From: Paeniglutamicibacter sp. Y32M11
GTDB taxonomy: Bacteria > Actinomycetota > Actinomycetes > Actinomycetales > Micrococcaceae
NCBI RefSeq assembly: GCF_019285735.1
Contig: NZ_CP079107.1
Location: 1,178,001 to 1,242,000, forward strand
Direction of reading: 5' to 3'
DNA length: 64,000 nucleotides
The position numbers were made by a program, and so were the translations under genes. The notes beneath the pieces were generated by a model, which saw nothing but the letters and a program-made list of their open reading frames with translations, was not told where the DNA came from and made no database searches. Shown here piece after piece: positions 9,901 through 19,057 of the stretch (position 1 is its first letter; every line of letters begins with the position of its first letter).

Positions 9901-10768
9901 TGCTTTCATGATCGGTGTAGAAGCGCTCCTTTGAAGACCCCGGCTGCTGTATTCGTCGCGCCTTGACATCTATGAAGAGCTCCGAAATGTCCACCCGGTC
10001 CATGTCGAGTTGTGAAAACTTAATCTTGGAGTCATCGCCCCACTGGGAAGCAATGACCTTGAGGATCGTCTCCCGCATCTCATGCGCGGTACCCTGAGCG
10101 AGGGCACCAAATATAAGATAACGAATGGCTTCTGATCCCGCGAGCATCTCTTGATAGGACCACTTGATAGAGTCTGGGGCTGCATCAACTTCGGCGTCGA
10201 TGTCAGCCTGCCACCAGCATTCAACAGGTATGCCAATTTCTCGGCCGAATTCGTCGAGGAAGATTTGCAGTTTCTGCATACTTCCGGTGTCTTTGGAAGT
10301 AGTTGTTCCGGCCACGGAAGTCATTAGAATGTAGCGGGAGATCCCTTTTTCGCGCACCAGTTTTTGGATCTTTGTCCGCTCCGCCTCGATGGTGGCCTTC
10401 AACCAAGTGTGGGGATTCTGCTGCATTTTGCTTGACCACTTGACTTGATAAATAATGCTGCCATTAGTGATGGCATCGATGCCGCCGTCAGCCATCCCCA
10501 CTGGGAAGCATTGGACAGGGTCGTACCGCAGGCGGAGCAGTGCGCCGCACAACTGCTGAAAGGCACCCTCGCTGAGCCGGGAATAGAGGTACTTAAACGA
10601 GTTTCCTGGCTGCTCAGAGGCGGACCGTGTCGTACTCACAGTTCCGGGTTTGGGCTGCCGTCGCTGACTCCGGAAGGCCGGCCGCGGAGTACCTGGCCTC
10701 GGTATTGTTGCGAATGGGTTCGATCCTGGTCGTGGCCTGGGAAGATTACCTGAGTCCATAGGCAACAT
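6971..10768 (-). CDS. Nuclease-NACHT STAND protein (putative anti-phage NLR, Avs/bNACHT-like)
   Basis: A 1265-residue three-part protein. After a proline- and arginine-rich leader of about 55 residues comes a PD-(D/E)XK (Mrr/REase-like) domain at about 60-200, with GGIDAI (D98) and YQVKW (K110) as the acidic and QxK active-site motifs. A NACHT NTPase follows: Walker A GVPGQGKST at 312-320 and Walker B LLVLDGLDE at 422-430, then a helical lid. The last 700 residues are alpha-helical repeats that would act as the sensor. In bacterial STAND/NLR defence proteins, binding of a phage product to the sensor drives NTP-dependent oligomerisation and activates the N-terminal nuclease, which degrades DNA; that is the inferred role here. 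It is divergent from the DISARM operon. The start may be the second ATG at 10759. The C-terminus is not of a kind I can assign. Confidence 0.82.
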   Translation of the reverse strand: MLPMDSGNLPRPRPGSNPFATIPRPGTPRPAFRSQRRQPKPGTVSTTRSASEQPGNSFKYLYSRLSEGAFQQLCGALLRLRYDPVQCFPVGMADGGIDAITNGSIIYQVKWSSKMQQNPHTWLKATIEAERTKIQKLVREKGISRYILMTSVAGTTTSKDTGSMQKLQIFLDEFGREIGIPVECWWQADIDAEVDAAPDSIKWSYQEMLAGSEAIRYLIFGALAQGTAHEMRETILKVIASQWGDDSKIKFSQLDMDRVDISELFIDVKARRIQQPGSSKERFYTDHESISDSTGAVGYMLNSLFPLTYLLGVPGQGKSTLGQYLCQIHRASITPDLAIRATELPTANDPKLPLRVDLSDYALWLSGRDPFGDEDTNIKLRNRRKDQRSIELFLVSLCTFHSGGRHVTVEQLQSLLDRYPSLLVLDGLDEVADLRLRKIVVDEINRFSLRMGQSEAKRRFQILVTARPNASSLPEPDTDIFQTLELCPLDVQLQREFVSRWANLNGVRGMARKKLRRTFEERTTYDHVAQLADNPMQLTILLFLISRKGDAVPISRTPLYTDYMETFMDREVNKQQIHRDHVPHVIEVTSFLGWHMQSGVESQRGADHMTLQAIQDTLFLYFRRTDGPVDRAAELFQAVTDRFWALTSKSEGTFEFAVQPVREYFAAKFLAEWAGQDRRDPLPKSDVLKQLVKRNYWLNTARFYAGFANPNELASLRYGLDEALEDRLHPLQERVAVWTILSDGIFTNKTAVQRDVAKLLADDLTVRLATMAHVSGTTNFPRLGESSGGEELKRALLDDIDKAPEYVGSLARVTMLRHHSLISSKDFSAWWEPKAVAAMGTPLEPAWLALGGRFGVPKLAPPVTERLLLVNAESCRAALWAGASPAWGAAQDVRLLQSVLDGWCSEVETLSSSHAGNLLRSMRPFWFIRLAEAGREGQAVASGHFWTEQPERSSRPDAFKALVAEDGRYKRLQQAARAQAKGQKGTTEPWQNAARELARIHGPCWLAADIAIIGAATQNTRPEGSMSQNGEPFGPATDYGTLVMALRKGQTSEWWQNTFDMYQDSLSRRTWAFALLATAREDIVLEHMANVAEVLDAASDDDFYSLAMSTSRLGATAIPRRMGNDALGAAARYSNRLALVVSHFTADHDVRDPLAPLTDEQLLGMSTSAPHHWSVAIAVTDRLLHVYDENLLDALSNLGPECLVEIGYVASPMEARVTDRILQNPALFPSAWVRAAEGWHSSSNRESSLANEAADKDWVPNVPRI

Positions 10769-11819
10769 CCTGCCATACTCAGATCGGCTCTATCTCTCGT
10801 GCCTGCCACATGGATTGTTCCTAGTTAGCTCCGTGATTTGTCCGTTGCCATAGGCTTGCATGGGATACGTCCTGGCTATCAGGAAGCGGATCCAACGGTG
10901 CTGGACCGGGACCACGAAGTTCGATCGGCTGATTTCGGCGACTAGAAAAGATTTGTCCTGTCCACAGATTCCTCCGAGTTCTGGACCGTCCGGGATACGC
11001 ACAGCCAAAACCAATCGCAGTGATCTACAAGAATGATGCTCGGTCGGCGTATTCCCCCCGGGTTTACTGCTTAGCCGAGTCTCCTGGGGATCAGGACCTC
11101 GGCGACAGGGTCCCGCCGCCGAAAATCAAGCGCCGCCAGGTCGTGCCGCCTGAATCAGGGGTGGTTTAAAGGCAAGATCTAAAGGACCAAACCGGCTCCA
11201 TTGTGAACACTTGCAAAGGCGATCCGGGGTCATATGTCCGATAATTTGTCCCAGGGGGAGGTCTTTGCCGCATTCGGCATTGGCCATTTGTGCAAAGGTT
11301 TTGCATCTTCCCCGAAAGCTCTATGCCACAGGGTATGGGAGTCAATCTACGATCCGACTAATTAGGTAGCCGATCAGAAACTTGAAACTCGGTCACGACT
11401 TAACCTCACTTGGCAGGTTGCATTGAATTACCGGTATATCGCATACTCCATGCGACGCGGAAGAATCTGGCGATTTCTATGCTGGTGTGGTGTCCACCGT
11501 GGGGGACGACGGCGAAGTTCTTTTCTAAAGCACGCGACGGGCAGCTCTGACGCGTCGTCAGTCCGTTGCGCCGCGATGCCGAATAGGCGTGTCGTAACAG
11601 CTGTTTCGAATTCTTTTAGGCTCAACCTTTTCTTACGCTAGATTTAGCAATGGAGTGTTGTTTTCCGTTGGCTTTGATGACATGGGGAGTATAAGTGGTT
11701 ACGGTTTCTGTTCCTACTGCTAGTGAACTGAACGTTGCATCGGGTCATGTACCCCGTGTACAGGACACAGATGCGTGCTTTATGGGTCTTGCGGACTCGG
11801 CAGCAGGGGAGCTGAACTG
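10769..11819. other. 1.05-kb divergent intergenic region between the NACHT gene and DISARM
   Basis: No convincing gene on either strand; only frames of 65-74 codons without recognisable motifs. It must contain the divergent promoters of the NACHT gene and of drmD. Composition shifts toward AT near 11,300-11,720. I see no clear operator or non-coding RNA, though the length is generous for promoters alone. Confidence 0.4.
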
Positions 11820-14800
11820 ATGACCGCCCAGCTGGATGCAATGCCACGTCTTCCGAAGCCGGGGGACATCGTCGAGGCGCGGGGCGCGACCTGGGCCGTC
11901 GCGGATGTCCGCGAACAGGGTCTTCCGCGCAGCTCGGCTGACGACGGGGTTCCTCAGCTCAACCACGTCATCTCGCTGCAATCCTTGGCCGAAGACAGGA
12001 TGGGCGAGGAGCTCAACATCATCTGGGAGCTGGAGGTTGGTCACTCGGTCGCCCCGGACCAGGGCCTGCCGGAGGTAATCACCCCGGAGGGGTTCGATGA
12101 CCCGAACCGTCTGGCCGCATTTGTCGACGCCGTTCGCTGGGGCGCAGTGACTTCTGCAAACGAGGGCGCATTCCAGGCACCATTCCGCTCTGGAGCGAAC
12201 GTCGAGGCCTATCAGCTCGAACCGTTGCGTCGAGCTCTGCAAGCACCACGCACCAACTTGCTACTGGCAGATGACGTCGGGCTGGGCAAGACGATCGAAG
12301 CTGGCCTTGTTGTCCAGGAACTGTTGCTTCGGCACCGGGCCCGTTCTGTCGTCATCGTGTGCCCGCCGAGCCTGTCGCTGAAATGGCAGGACGAGATGCG
12401 AGAGAAATTTGGTCTTGACTTCGTCATCGTCAACTCTGAGGTAATGGCCGAGGTACGTCGTACTCATGGCCTGAATGCCAATCCACTTCGACTCTTTCCA
12501 CGCGTGATCGTGTCGATGGCCTGGTTGCCGGGGCTCCGCGCGCAGCGGCTATTGCGGGACGTCTATTCCGAGGCCGGCAAAGTTAACAGTGCTCGCCGAT
12601 ACGCGTTCGACCTGCTCGTGGTCGACGAAGCCCACCACGTTGCTCCATCGAGCCCGTCGTCAGTCGGTGGCGCTCGGGGATACGCAGTGGACTCCCAGCG
12701 CACGATTGCCGTGCGTGACCTTGCAAAGGTCTGTGAGCACCGGCTGTTCCTTTCTGCGACACCGCACAACGGGCACTCCGAATCCTTCACAGCGCTGCTG
12801 GAGATGATCGATAACCGCCGCTTCTCCCGGGGAGCCACGGTCGACCCCGCAGCGCTGAAGGATGTGACGGTGCGCCGGCTCAAGCGGGACATCAAGGAGA
12901 AGGGCTTCAAGGCGCGCCGGCTCGAGACAATCCACTTCGCTCCGAGCAAGGACGAACAAGATTCGTTTGAGACACTTGACGGCATCTTGGAAGCGAGCGC
13001 CCGGGCGAATGGACAGAAGCGTTCTGGCGATATCGTTTCGATGCTGCTGAAGAAGCGCTTCCTGTCCAGTCCATACGCATTCGGGTCCACGTTGGCTGGC
13101 TACCGCGCGACCGCCGCTGCGGCTCGGGGGGAGTGGGACGACGAGGACGAATACTACGCCGAGGTCCTGGGCTCTGACCAATCGGATGAGGAGGAGGGCG
13201 GAGCCGAACACCCGGAGTTCGACGCGCTGCGCCGGTCCAAATCGACGGACCCGCTCGTGACGGCCACACCGGAGCAGATTGGACGGCTCGTGGACTGGGG
13301 TCTCGGCTACCAGTCCAAGCCTGACTCCCGGTTGAAGGCATTGATCGAATGGCTTAACGCGATTTGCAGGCCTGACGGCAAGACTTGGACCAACGAACGC
13401 GTGGTCATCTTCACCGAGTACGCCGACACTCTGAACTGGATCGTCGAGAACCTGCGCCAGCGTGGCTACGACGAGACGCGTCTGGCCACGATCGAGGGCT
13501 CGATCGGAACCGACGACCGCGAACTGACCCGTGCACGCTTCAACGCCGACCCCAGCCGCGAACCCATCCGCGTACTGGTAGCCACCGACGCCGCCGGCGA
13601 GGGCATTGACCTTCAGTCGTACTGCCACCGTTTGGTCAACTTCGACGTCCCCTTCAACCCATCGCGACTGGAACAACGCATCGGCCGTATCGACAGATAC
13701 GGGCAGACCGAGACTCCCAAGGTGTATCAGTTCCTGCCCGAAAAGTCGGCCGGAACCTACGGGGCGGACATGGACTTCATGCGCCGTATCGCGGAAAAGG
13801 TCGCAACAGTCGCCGACGACTTGGGCTCGGTGAATCCGGTGATTGACGCCGACATACAGAACCACTTCGGTCGGATCAAGGTCGCCAAGCACTCCCAGGT
13901 GCTCAAGGATGAAGGCAACGCCATCATCAACAAAGCTCTGGCCGGCGACCAGGAGATCAACCGGGCACTTACGGAGCTCGCGAATACCTACGACGTGCAA
14001 AAAGGCCGGATGCACCTGACTCCGTTCAATTCACGCCGCGTCATTGACACCGCACTCGCCTTGACCAACCAGCCAATCCTTCTCGAGGAAGGCTCGCAGG
14101 ACTTTGATGCCGAGGTGTTCCGCGTTCCGGTACTGGGCCGGTCATGGCAAGACGCTGTCAAGGGCCTGGACACCCGCCTTCACCCGGGGGCGTACCGGCC
14201 CATCACCTTCGATGATTCCGTGCTTCAAGGCGGATTCGAGGACGTTGTCCACGTGCACCTCGGGCATGGTCTGATGCAGAAATCAGCCCGCATCTTGCGC
14301 GCGTCGCTGTTCAGTGCCGAGTCCTCAATCAATCGGGTGACCGCAGTGGTCGTACCGGGCATCGAACAGTCTTGCGTCGCGGCGATCTCCCGTCTGGTTC
14401 TAGTTGGGCGAGGTGGACTACGCCTGCATGAGGAAATCTTCGTGACCGGCATCCGTGTCAAGGGTCAGCGACTGGCTGAGTCAAAGGCCGAAGCCTTGCT
14501 CGAACAGACTCTCGATACCTCGGATCTCACTCTGGCAGATGAAACTATTCGATCCAGTTTGGCTCAAGAATGGAATGCTGAGAATGGTCGACTGCGTTCC
14601 CGTCTAGAAACGGAGATGCGCAAACGCGCGACTAAGCAGCAGGAGTCGGTCACCGCCGATCTGGAGAAGCGCAGGAATGCAGATATCGAACGTGCCACGC
14701 AGATCTTTGCCAACTTCCGCCGCAACCTGCAGGAATCCCTGCGTGATCGGCGGGAGAACCAACACGAGCTTGAGGGGATGCTGTTCGACTTCGACCCCCG

Positions 14801-14987
14801 GCAGGCCGAGCAGTACCGCTTGGATATCCGGTCGATGGAGAATCGTCTGGCCAATCTCGCCGAAGAAGAGGCGCGCGAAATTGCTGCGATCACGGAGCGT
14901 TACACCGACATCCGTCCCTTCGTTTCAGCTGCGGCCGTGGTGTTCGCGCTGACCGAACAGGACGCCAAGCAGGGAGAACTGTCATGA
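11820..14987 (+). CDS. drmD: DISARM class 1 SNF2-like helicase DrmD
   Basis: A 1055-residue SNF2/RapA-type helicase. Walker A is DDVGLGKT at about 150, followed by the SNF2 motif CPPSLSLKWQDEM and the DEAH box VVDEAHHV near 268; the second RecA lobe carries ATDAAGEGIDLQ near 590 and QRIGRIDRYGQ. The C-terminal 250 residues are charged and coiled-coil (LRSRLETEMRKRATKQQ). DrmD is the signature subunit of class 1 DISARM, an anti-phage system that uses DNA methylation to tell self from non-self; its motor probably moves on DNA. The start at 11820 is chosen for the GGGGAG upstream and the typical MTAQLDAMPRL beginning; the frame is open 15 codons further. Its stop overlaps the drmMI start (ATGA), giving translational coupling. 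Confidence 0.9.
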   Translation: MTAQLDAMPRLPKPGDIVEARGATWAVADVREQGLPRSSADDGVPQLNHVISLQSLAEDRMGEELNIIWELEVGHSVAPDQGLPEVITPEGFDDPNRLAAFVDAVRWGAVTSANEGAFQAPFRSGANVEAYQLEPLRRALQAPRTNLLLADDVGLGKTIEAGLVVQELLLRHRARSVVIVCPPSLSLKWQDEMREKFGLDFVIVNSEVMAEVRRTHGLNANPLRLFPRVIVSMAWLPGLRAQRLLRDVYSEAGKVNSARRYAFDLLVVDEAHHVAPSSPSSVGGARGYAVDSQRTIAVRDLAKVCEHRLFLSATPHNGHSESFTALLEMIDNRRFSRGATVDPAALKDVTVRRLKRDIKEKGFKARRLETIHFAPSKDEQDSFETLDGILEASARANGQKRSGDIVSMLLKKRFLSSPYAFGSTLAGYRATAAAARGEWDDEDEYYAEVLGSDQSDEEEGGAEHPEFDALRRSKSTDPLVTATPEQIGRLVDWGLGYQSKPDSRLKALIEWLNAICRPDGKTWTNERVVIFTEYADTLNWIVENLRQRGYDETRLATIEGSIGTDDRELTRARFNADPSREPIRVLVATDAAGEGIDLQSYCHRLVNFDVPFNPSRLEQRIGRIDRYGQTETPKVYQFLPEKSAGTYGADMDFMRRIAEKVATVADDLGSVNPVIDADIQNHFGRIKVAKHSQVLKDEGNAIINKALAGDQEINRALTELANTYDVQKGRMHLTPFNSRRVIDTALALTNQPILLEEGSQDFDAEVFRVPVLGRSWQDAVKGLDTRLHPGAYRPITFDDSVLQGGFEDVVHVHLGHGLMQKSARILRASLFSAESSINRVTAVVVPGIEQSCVAAISRLVLVGRGGLRLHEEIFVTGIRVKGQRLAESKAEALLEQTLDTSDLTLADETIRSSLAQEWNAENGRLRSRLETEMRKRATKQQESVTADLEKRRNADIERATQIFANFRRNLQESLRDRRENQHELEGMLFDFDPRQAEQYRLDIRSMENRLANLAEEEAREIAAITERYTDIRPFVSAAAVVFALTEQDAKQGELS

Positions 14988-17900
14988 AGTCACACGGTAC
15001 CCAGCGACGCACCAGAGAGCACCGGGACTGGCTCGAACTCGTCGACCGTGACGGCCCGTTCGTTGCAATTCCTGCGATCAAGCGCGTGTGGCCCCAAGGA
15101 ATGCCCCAGTTGGGAGCGAGTGCGAAGGCTGCATTGCGGGACGCTAAGCCAAACTTTGATCGCGCTTGGGATGACTGGAGCAAGGGCCCTACGGACGACG
15201 ATGCCGCTGTTGAGTCGTATCGTGGTGCCAGAAACAAGTGGATCGATGCCGTGCTGCGTGACGTCGCCCGCTGGGACGCGCACTTGGTTTGGGACGACGA
15301 AGAGCTCGGTGGGAGTCGACCTCGAGGGGCATCCGCAAAACACATGATCGGTGCTAAGGCAGCCGGAAAATTCGTTCGCGAGGGTGTCGCTTCCGCATTG
15401 GTGATGGTCTTCGATCCTGTCGATTCGCTGCGGGATCCACTCAATGACGCCTGGACCGCAAGCCCCATCGACCGGATGGACGCGCTCCTGCGCAAGTCCG
15501 AGCAAAAAGTCGGTGTGGTCACCGACGGACGTTGGTGGGCAATCATCTGTGCCCAGGACGGAGTCATGACTGCCTCCGGCATTGTCGACGCACAGACGTG
15601 GATCGAAGAGTCGGACGTCCGTGATGCCTTCCTTGAGCTCATCTCGCCCCAGCGTCTGGCTGGCGGCAGTGAAAGCGATCGGCTGCCGGAATTGTTCCGC
15701 GAGTCGATCACTGCAGCGGAAGACATCACCGTCGCCCTGGGTACCCAGGTACGTCGCGCTGTCGAGCTCTTGGTCACAGCCTTCTCCGAGGAAGCGTTCG
15801 AAGCGCGAGAAGCCGGATGGCCCGACCCGCTGCCGGCTGACCGCGTGCTGGTCTACGAGGGCGCAGTTACCGCGATGATGCGTGTGGTGTTCTTGCTATT
15901 TGCCGAAGAACGCTCGATGATGCCCCAGTCGCCACTGTTTACTGAGGCCTACGGTGTAAGCGGTCTGCTGGATGACCTGGACAAACGCATACGCGATGAA
16001 GGCCCTGAAGCCCTTGACGCAACGCACTACACCTGGCATCGTCTGCTTGCAACGTCCAAGGCGCTGTATGGAGGAGTAACTTCTGAGGACGTTCGACTGC
16101 CCGCTTACGGCGGATCGCTCTTCGATCCGGAACGCTTCCTCTTCCTCACTGGTATTGACGAGCGTGGTGCCTTGGCAATTGCAGTCAACGACCGTGTCAT
16201 GCTCGAAGTCTTGCGAGCTGTACAGTACGCAGTCATTGGTACGGGCAAATCGGCAGAGCGTCGAAGAGTGTCCTTCCGTGACATCGACGTCGAGCAGATC
16301 GGCTATATCTATGAAGGCTTGCTGGGGTACACAGCCAAGGACGTAGACGAGGTAACGGTCGGGCTCGTCGGTAAGGACGGAGAAGAACCGGAAATACCGC
16401 TTCGGGTACTAGAGGAACTCGTCGAGGCGAACCCAGTCCCTGCAGAGTTCGTGGCCTCGGTCATCGCGTGGGTCAAGAAGAAGCAGCCGGCGGCCACGAC
16501 GCTGTCGGCTGCTGCCTTGCCGAAATTGCTGGATGCAACGGTTGAGGACGGGGAACGTGCCCTTTTATCTGTGACACGTGATGACGCGCTGCTGGCAAGA
16601 CTACGACCGTTCCTAGGCATTATTCGCCGCGATCTGCGTGAATGGCCTGTAGTCATCCAGCCAGGCGGACTCGCAGTCGTTGAGACCCCTTCACGAGCAA
16701 ACTCCGGAGCACACTACACACCGAAGTCGCTGGCCCAGGAAGTCGTACGCTATGCACTCGAACCGCTGGTATTCCAACCCGGTCCGCACCAGACTGCCGA
16801 CGAATCGCAGTGGAAGCTGCTTGACTCCAATGAAATCCTCGATCTCAAGATTGCCGACATTGCTTGTGGATCAGGGGCTTTCCTTGTGGCTGCCGCCGAG
16901 TATCTGGCGGAGAAGGTTATTAATGCTTGGCATGCCGAAGGCATCACTGGTTCCCCACACGAGCTCGAGATAAAGGCTAGGCGGCAGGTCGTTGCTCATT
17001 GCCTCTACGGCGCTGACATCAATGGCATGGCGGTGGAGATGTGCAAAATCTCCCTCTGGCTTGTGTCTCTGGATCCGAGGGTTCCGTTCTCCTTCGTTGA
17101 TGACAAAGTGCTTCACGGGAATTCCCTGCTTGGCATCACTGACCTTCGCCAACTCGAGGCTGGGCATATTGATCCTTCTCGGGTGAAAACGCTTAAAGGG
17201 GGAACCCACTACTCTTCGGGCACGCTCTTTGGAGAAGGCTCAGAAGCACAAGGCCTTCACGTGATTGACGTCCAAACGGTGGTCCAGAAGGCTGTCAGAC
17301 TGCGTCAAGGCTTGGCCAACGTCGTCGACGAGAACGATCCTGCACGCTCGACCAAAACCAAACGAAGGATCTGGGACGAATATCAGGGACTGATCTCGCA
17401 GCTTAGCGATTTGGCAGACGGCGTCATCGCTGCTGGGCTGATTGAGGGTGGAAAACCGAGCAAGAAGCTTGACGAACAGTACGTCAACTTGCGGATCGCC
17501 GCGGATCGCGCGTTCGCTCCGAACGGGAAGGACGATCGAGCGATGCTTAAGGGCATCATCGACAAAGGGCTGACCCCGTCGGTCGAGACCGACTACGAAC
17601 GGTGGAAGCCTTTGCACTGGGCTTTGGCTGTACCCGATGTCATGGAGCGGGGAGGATTCGATGCAATCATCGGAAATCCACCATTCTTAGTGGGCAAAAA
17701 GATCTCGGGTGTGATCGGCGTTGAACACCGCGCATTTCTGGTTAACCAAATTGCTGGCGGTATTACAGGTAACACCGACCTAGTTGCGTTCTTCTTACTG
17801 CGAGCCACGCGTCTACTTACGCAAGCGGGGACTTTAGGTCTGGTGACTGCAAAAGTTATTGCAGAAGGTGACACTCGCGAGGTCGGGCTGGACACGTTGG

Positions 17901-19057
17901 TCGCGGCAGGATTTAAGATCCAACGCGCTATCCGAAGCGAAGATTGGCCCGCCAAGTCGGCCGCCACAAGGTACTCAGTGATTTGGGGGGGATTCAGCGT
18001 CCAAGCAAAAGAACGCGTCTTGGACGGCAAATCAGTCGCCCTTATTACTCCGTCACTTGAAGAGGGTGGGCGAGTGGTCGGGATCCCATTCAAACTTGCT
18101 CAGAACAAGGGGCTGAGTTTCAAAGGGTACGATCTCGGTGGGGACGGATTCCAGTTATCCGAGGCAGAAGCCCGGGACATGATTGAAACCGATCCAAGAA
18201 ACGGAGAAGTGCTATTCAGATACCTCAATGGCAAGGACTTGACTTCAAATCCGGATCTCCAAGGGGAAACGTGGGTAATTAGTTTCGGGACGCGAACGTT
18301 GGCTGAGGCGCGCGAATATCGTGCACCATTTGATCGCGTTCGTGATCTTGTATACCCGGTCAGAATGAGAAGTAACCGAAAAGCTCACCGTGACCGATGG
18401 TGGATCTATTCCGAAGCTCGTCCATCGTTGACCGAACGACTTGCCGGTTCCAGTGCGGTTATTGGCATCTCGGCTGTGAGCGTCCATGCCGCGCCGATGA
18501 TTATTCCAGTTGGGGCAATAATGAGCAGCGCGATTGTAGTCATACCGGACAGATCTTTTAGTAATCTGGCGGTCTTGTCATCTTCGGTTCATTCGAATTG
18601 GGTGTTGAGGTGGGGTTCTTTGTTGGATCTTCGCGTCCGATACTCGACTACGGATGTGCTTGATACGTTCCCGTTGCCACAAGTGAACGAATCTCTCGAT
18701 TCGATCGGCAAAGAACTGGATGTCAAGCGCCGTAAAATAATGCTTGAACGGGGACTTGGCGTTACCAAGTTATACAACCTTGTGAACGACCCAGACGTGA
18801 CCGATCGCGATCAAGATATCAATGAGCTTCGGCAAATGCAGGTGCGAATTGATCACGCGGTGATGAACGCCTATGGCTGGTCCGATATTCCTCTCGAGCA
18901 CAGTTTTCATGAATACCGTAAAATTTTCCGATGGACTGTTGATCCTAGCGCGCGGGTGCGAATACTTGACCGACTCCTCGAGGAGAACCACCGTCGTGCA
19001 GCACTCCAGAGCCAGGAAGTTTCGTTCTCCAGTTCGAAGGACAGTGACGACGAATGA
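14984..19057 (+). CDS. drmMI: DISARM class 1 adenine-N6 DNA methyltransferase DrmMI
   Basis: A 1357-residue type IIG/PglX-like methylase. The N-terminal 550 residues are a helical, target-recognition-associated part. The catalytic core has HYTPKSLA at about 575, the AdoMet-binding motif ADIACGSGAF near 622 and the catalytic NPPF (DAIIGNPPFLVGK) near 894, diagnostic of N6-adenine methylation; a C-terminal target-recognition region follows. In DISARM the methylase marks host DNA so that it is spared. Length and architecture resemble BREX PglX, but the neighbours (DrmD, DrmA, DrmB, DrmC, no PglZ or BrxC) settle the assignment. It overlaps drmD and drmA by 4 bp each. No endonuclease domain is evident. 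Confidence 0.9.
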   Translation: MKSHGTQRRTREHRDWLELVDRDGPFVAIPAIKRVWPQGMPQLGASAKAALRDAKPNFDRAWDDWSKGPTDDDAAVESYRGARNKWIDAVLRDVARWDAHLVWDDEELGGSRPRGASAKHMIGAKAAGKFVREGVASALVMVFDPVDSLRDPLNDAWTASPIDRMDALLRKSEQKVGVVTDGRWWAIICAQDGVMTASGIVDAQTWIEESDVRDAFLELISPQRLAGGSESDRLPELFRESITAAEDITVALGTQVRRAVELLVTAFSEEAFEAREAGWPDPLPADRVLVYEGAVTAMMRVVFLLFAEERSMMPQSPLFTEAYGVSGLLDDLDKRIRDEGPEALDATHYTWHRLLATSKALYGGVTSEDVRLPAYGGSLFDPERFLFLTGIDERGALAIAVNDRVMLEVLRAVQYAVIGTGKSAERRRVSFRDIDVEQIGYIYEGLLGYTAKDVDEVTVGLVGKDGEEPEIPLRVLEELVEANPVPAEFVASVIAWVKKKQPAATTLSAAALPKLLDATVEDGERALLSVTRDDALLARLRPFLGIIRRDLREWPVVIQPGGLAVVETPSRANSGAHYTPKSLAQEVVRYALEPLVFQPGPHQTADESQWKLLDSNEILDLKIADIACGSGAFLVAAAEYLAEKVINAWHAEGITGSPHELEIKARRQVVAHCLYGADINGMAVEMCKISLWLVSLDPRVPFSFVDDKVLHGNSLLGITDLRQLEAGHIDPSRVKTLKGGTHYSSGTLFGEGSEAQGLHVIDVQTVVQKAVRLRQGLANVVDENDPARSTKTKRRIWDEYQGLISQLSDLADGVIAAGLIEGGKPSKKLDEQYVNLRIAADRAFAPNGKDDRAMLKGIIDKGLTPSVETDYERWKPLHWALAVPDVMERGGFDAIIGNPPFLVGKKISGVIGVEHRAFLVNQIAGGITGNTDLVAFFLLRATRLLTQAGTLGLVTAKVIAEGDTREVGLDTLVAAGFKIQRAIRSEDWPAKSAATRYSVIWGGFSVQAKERVLDGKSVALITPSLEEGGRVVGIPFKLAQNKGLSFKGYDLGGDGFQLSEAEARDMIETDPRNGEVLFRYLNGKDLTSNPDLQGETWVISFGTRTLAEAREYRAPFDRVRDLVYPVRMRSNRKAHRDRWWIYSEARPSLTERLAGSSAVIGISAVSVHAAPMIIPVGAIMSSAIVVIPDRSFSNLAVLSSSVHSNWVLRWGSLLDLRVRYSTTDVLDTFPLPQVNESLDSIGKELDVKRRKIMLERGLGVTKLYNLVNDPDVTDRDQDINELRQMQVRIDHAVMNAYGWSDIPLEHSFHEYRKIFRWTVDPSARVRILDRLLEENHRRAALQSQEVSFSSSKDSDDE

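Noticed and set aside
12660-14015. A 451-codon minus-strand frame inside drmD
   Set aside because: It is fully antisense to the helicase motifs of drmD, has no family motifs and no RBS; a high-GC antisense shadow.
14984-19057. BREX (PglX) as the identity of the methylase locus
   Set aside because: The methylase resembles PglX, but PglZ, BrxC and BrxL are absent and DrmD, DrmA, DrmB and DrmC are present, so DISARM fits.
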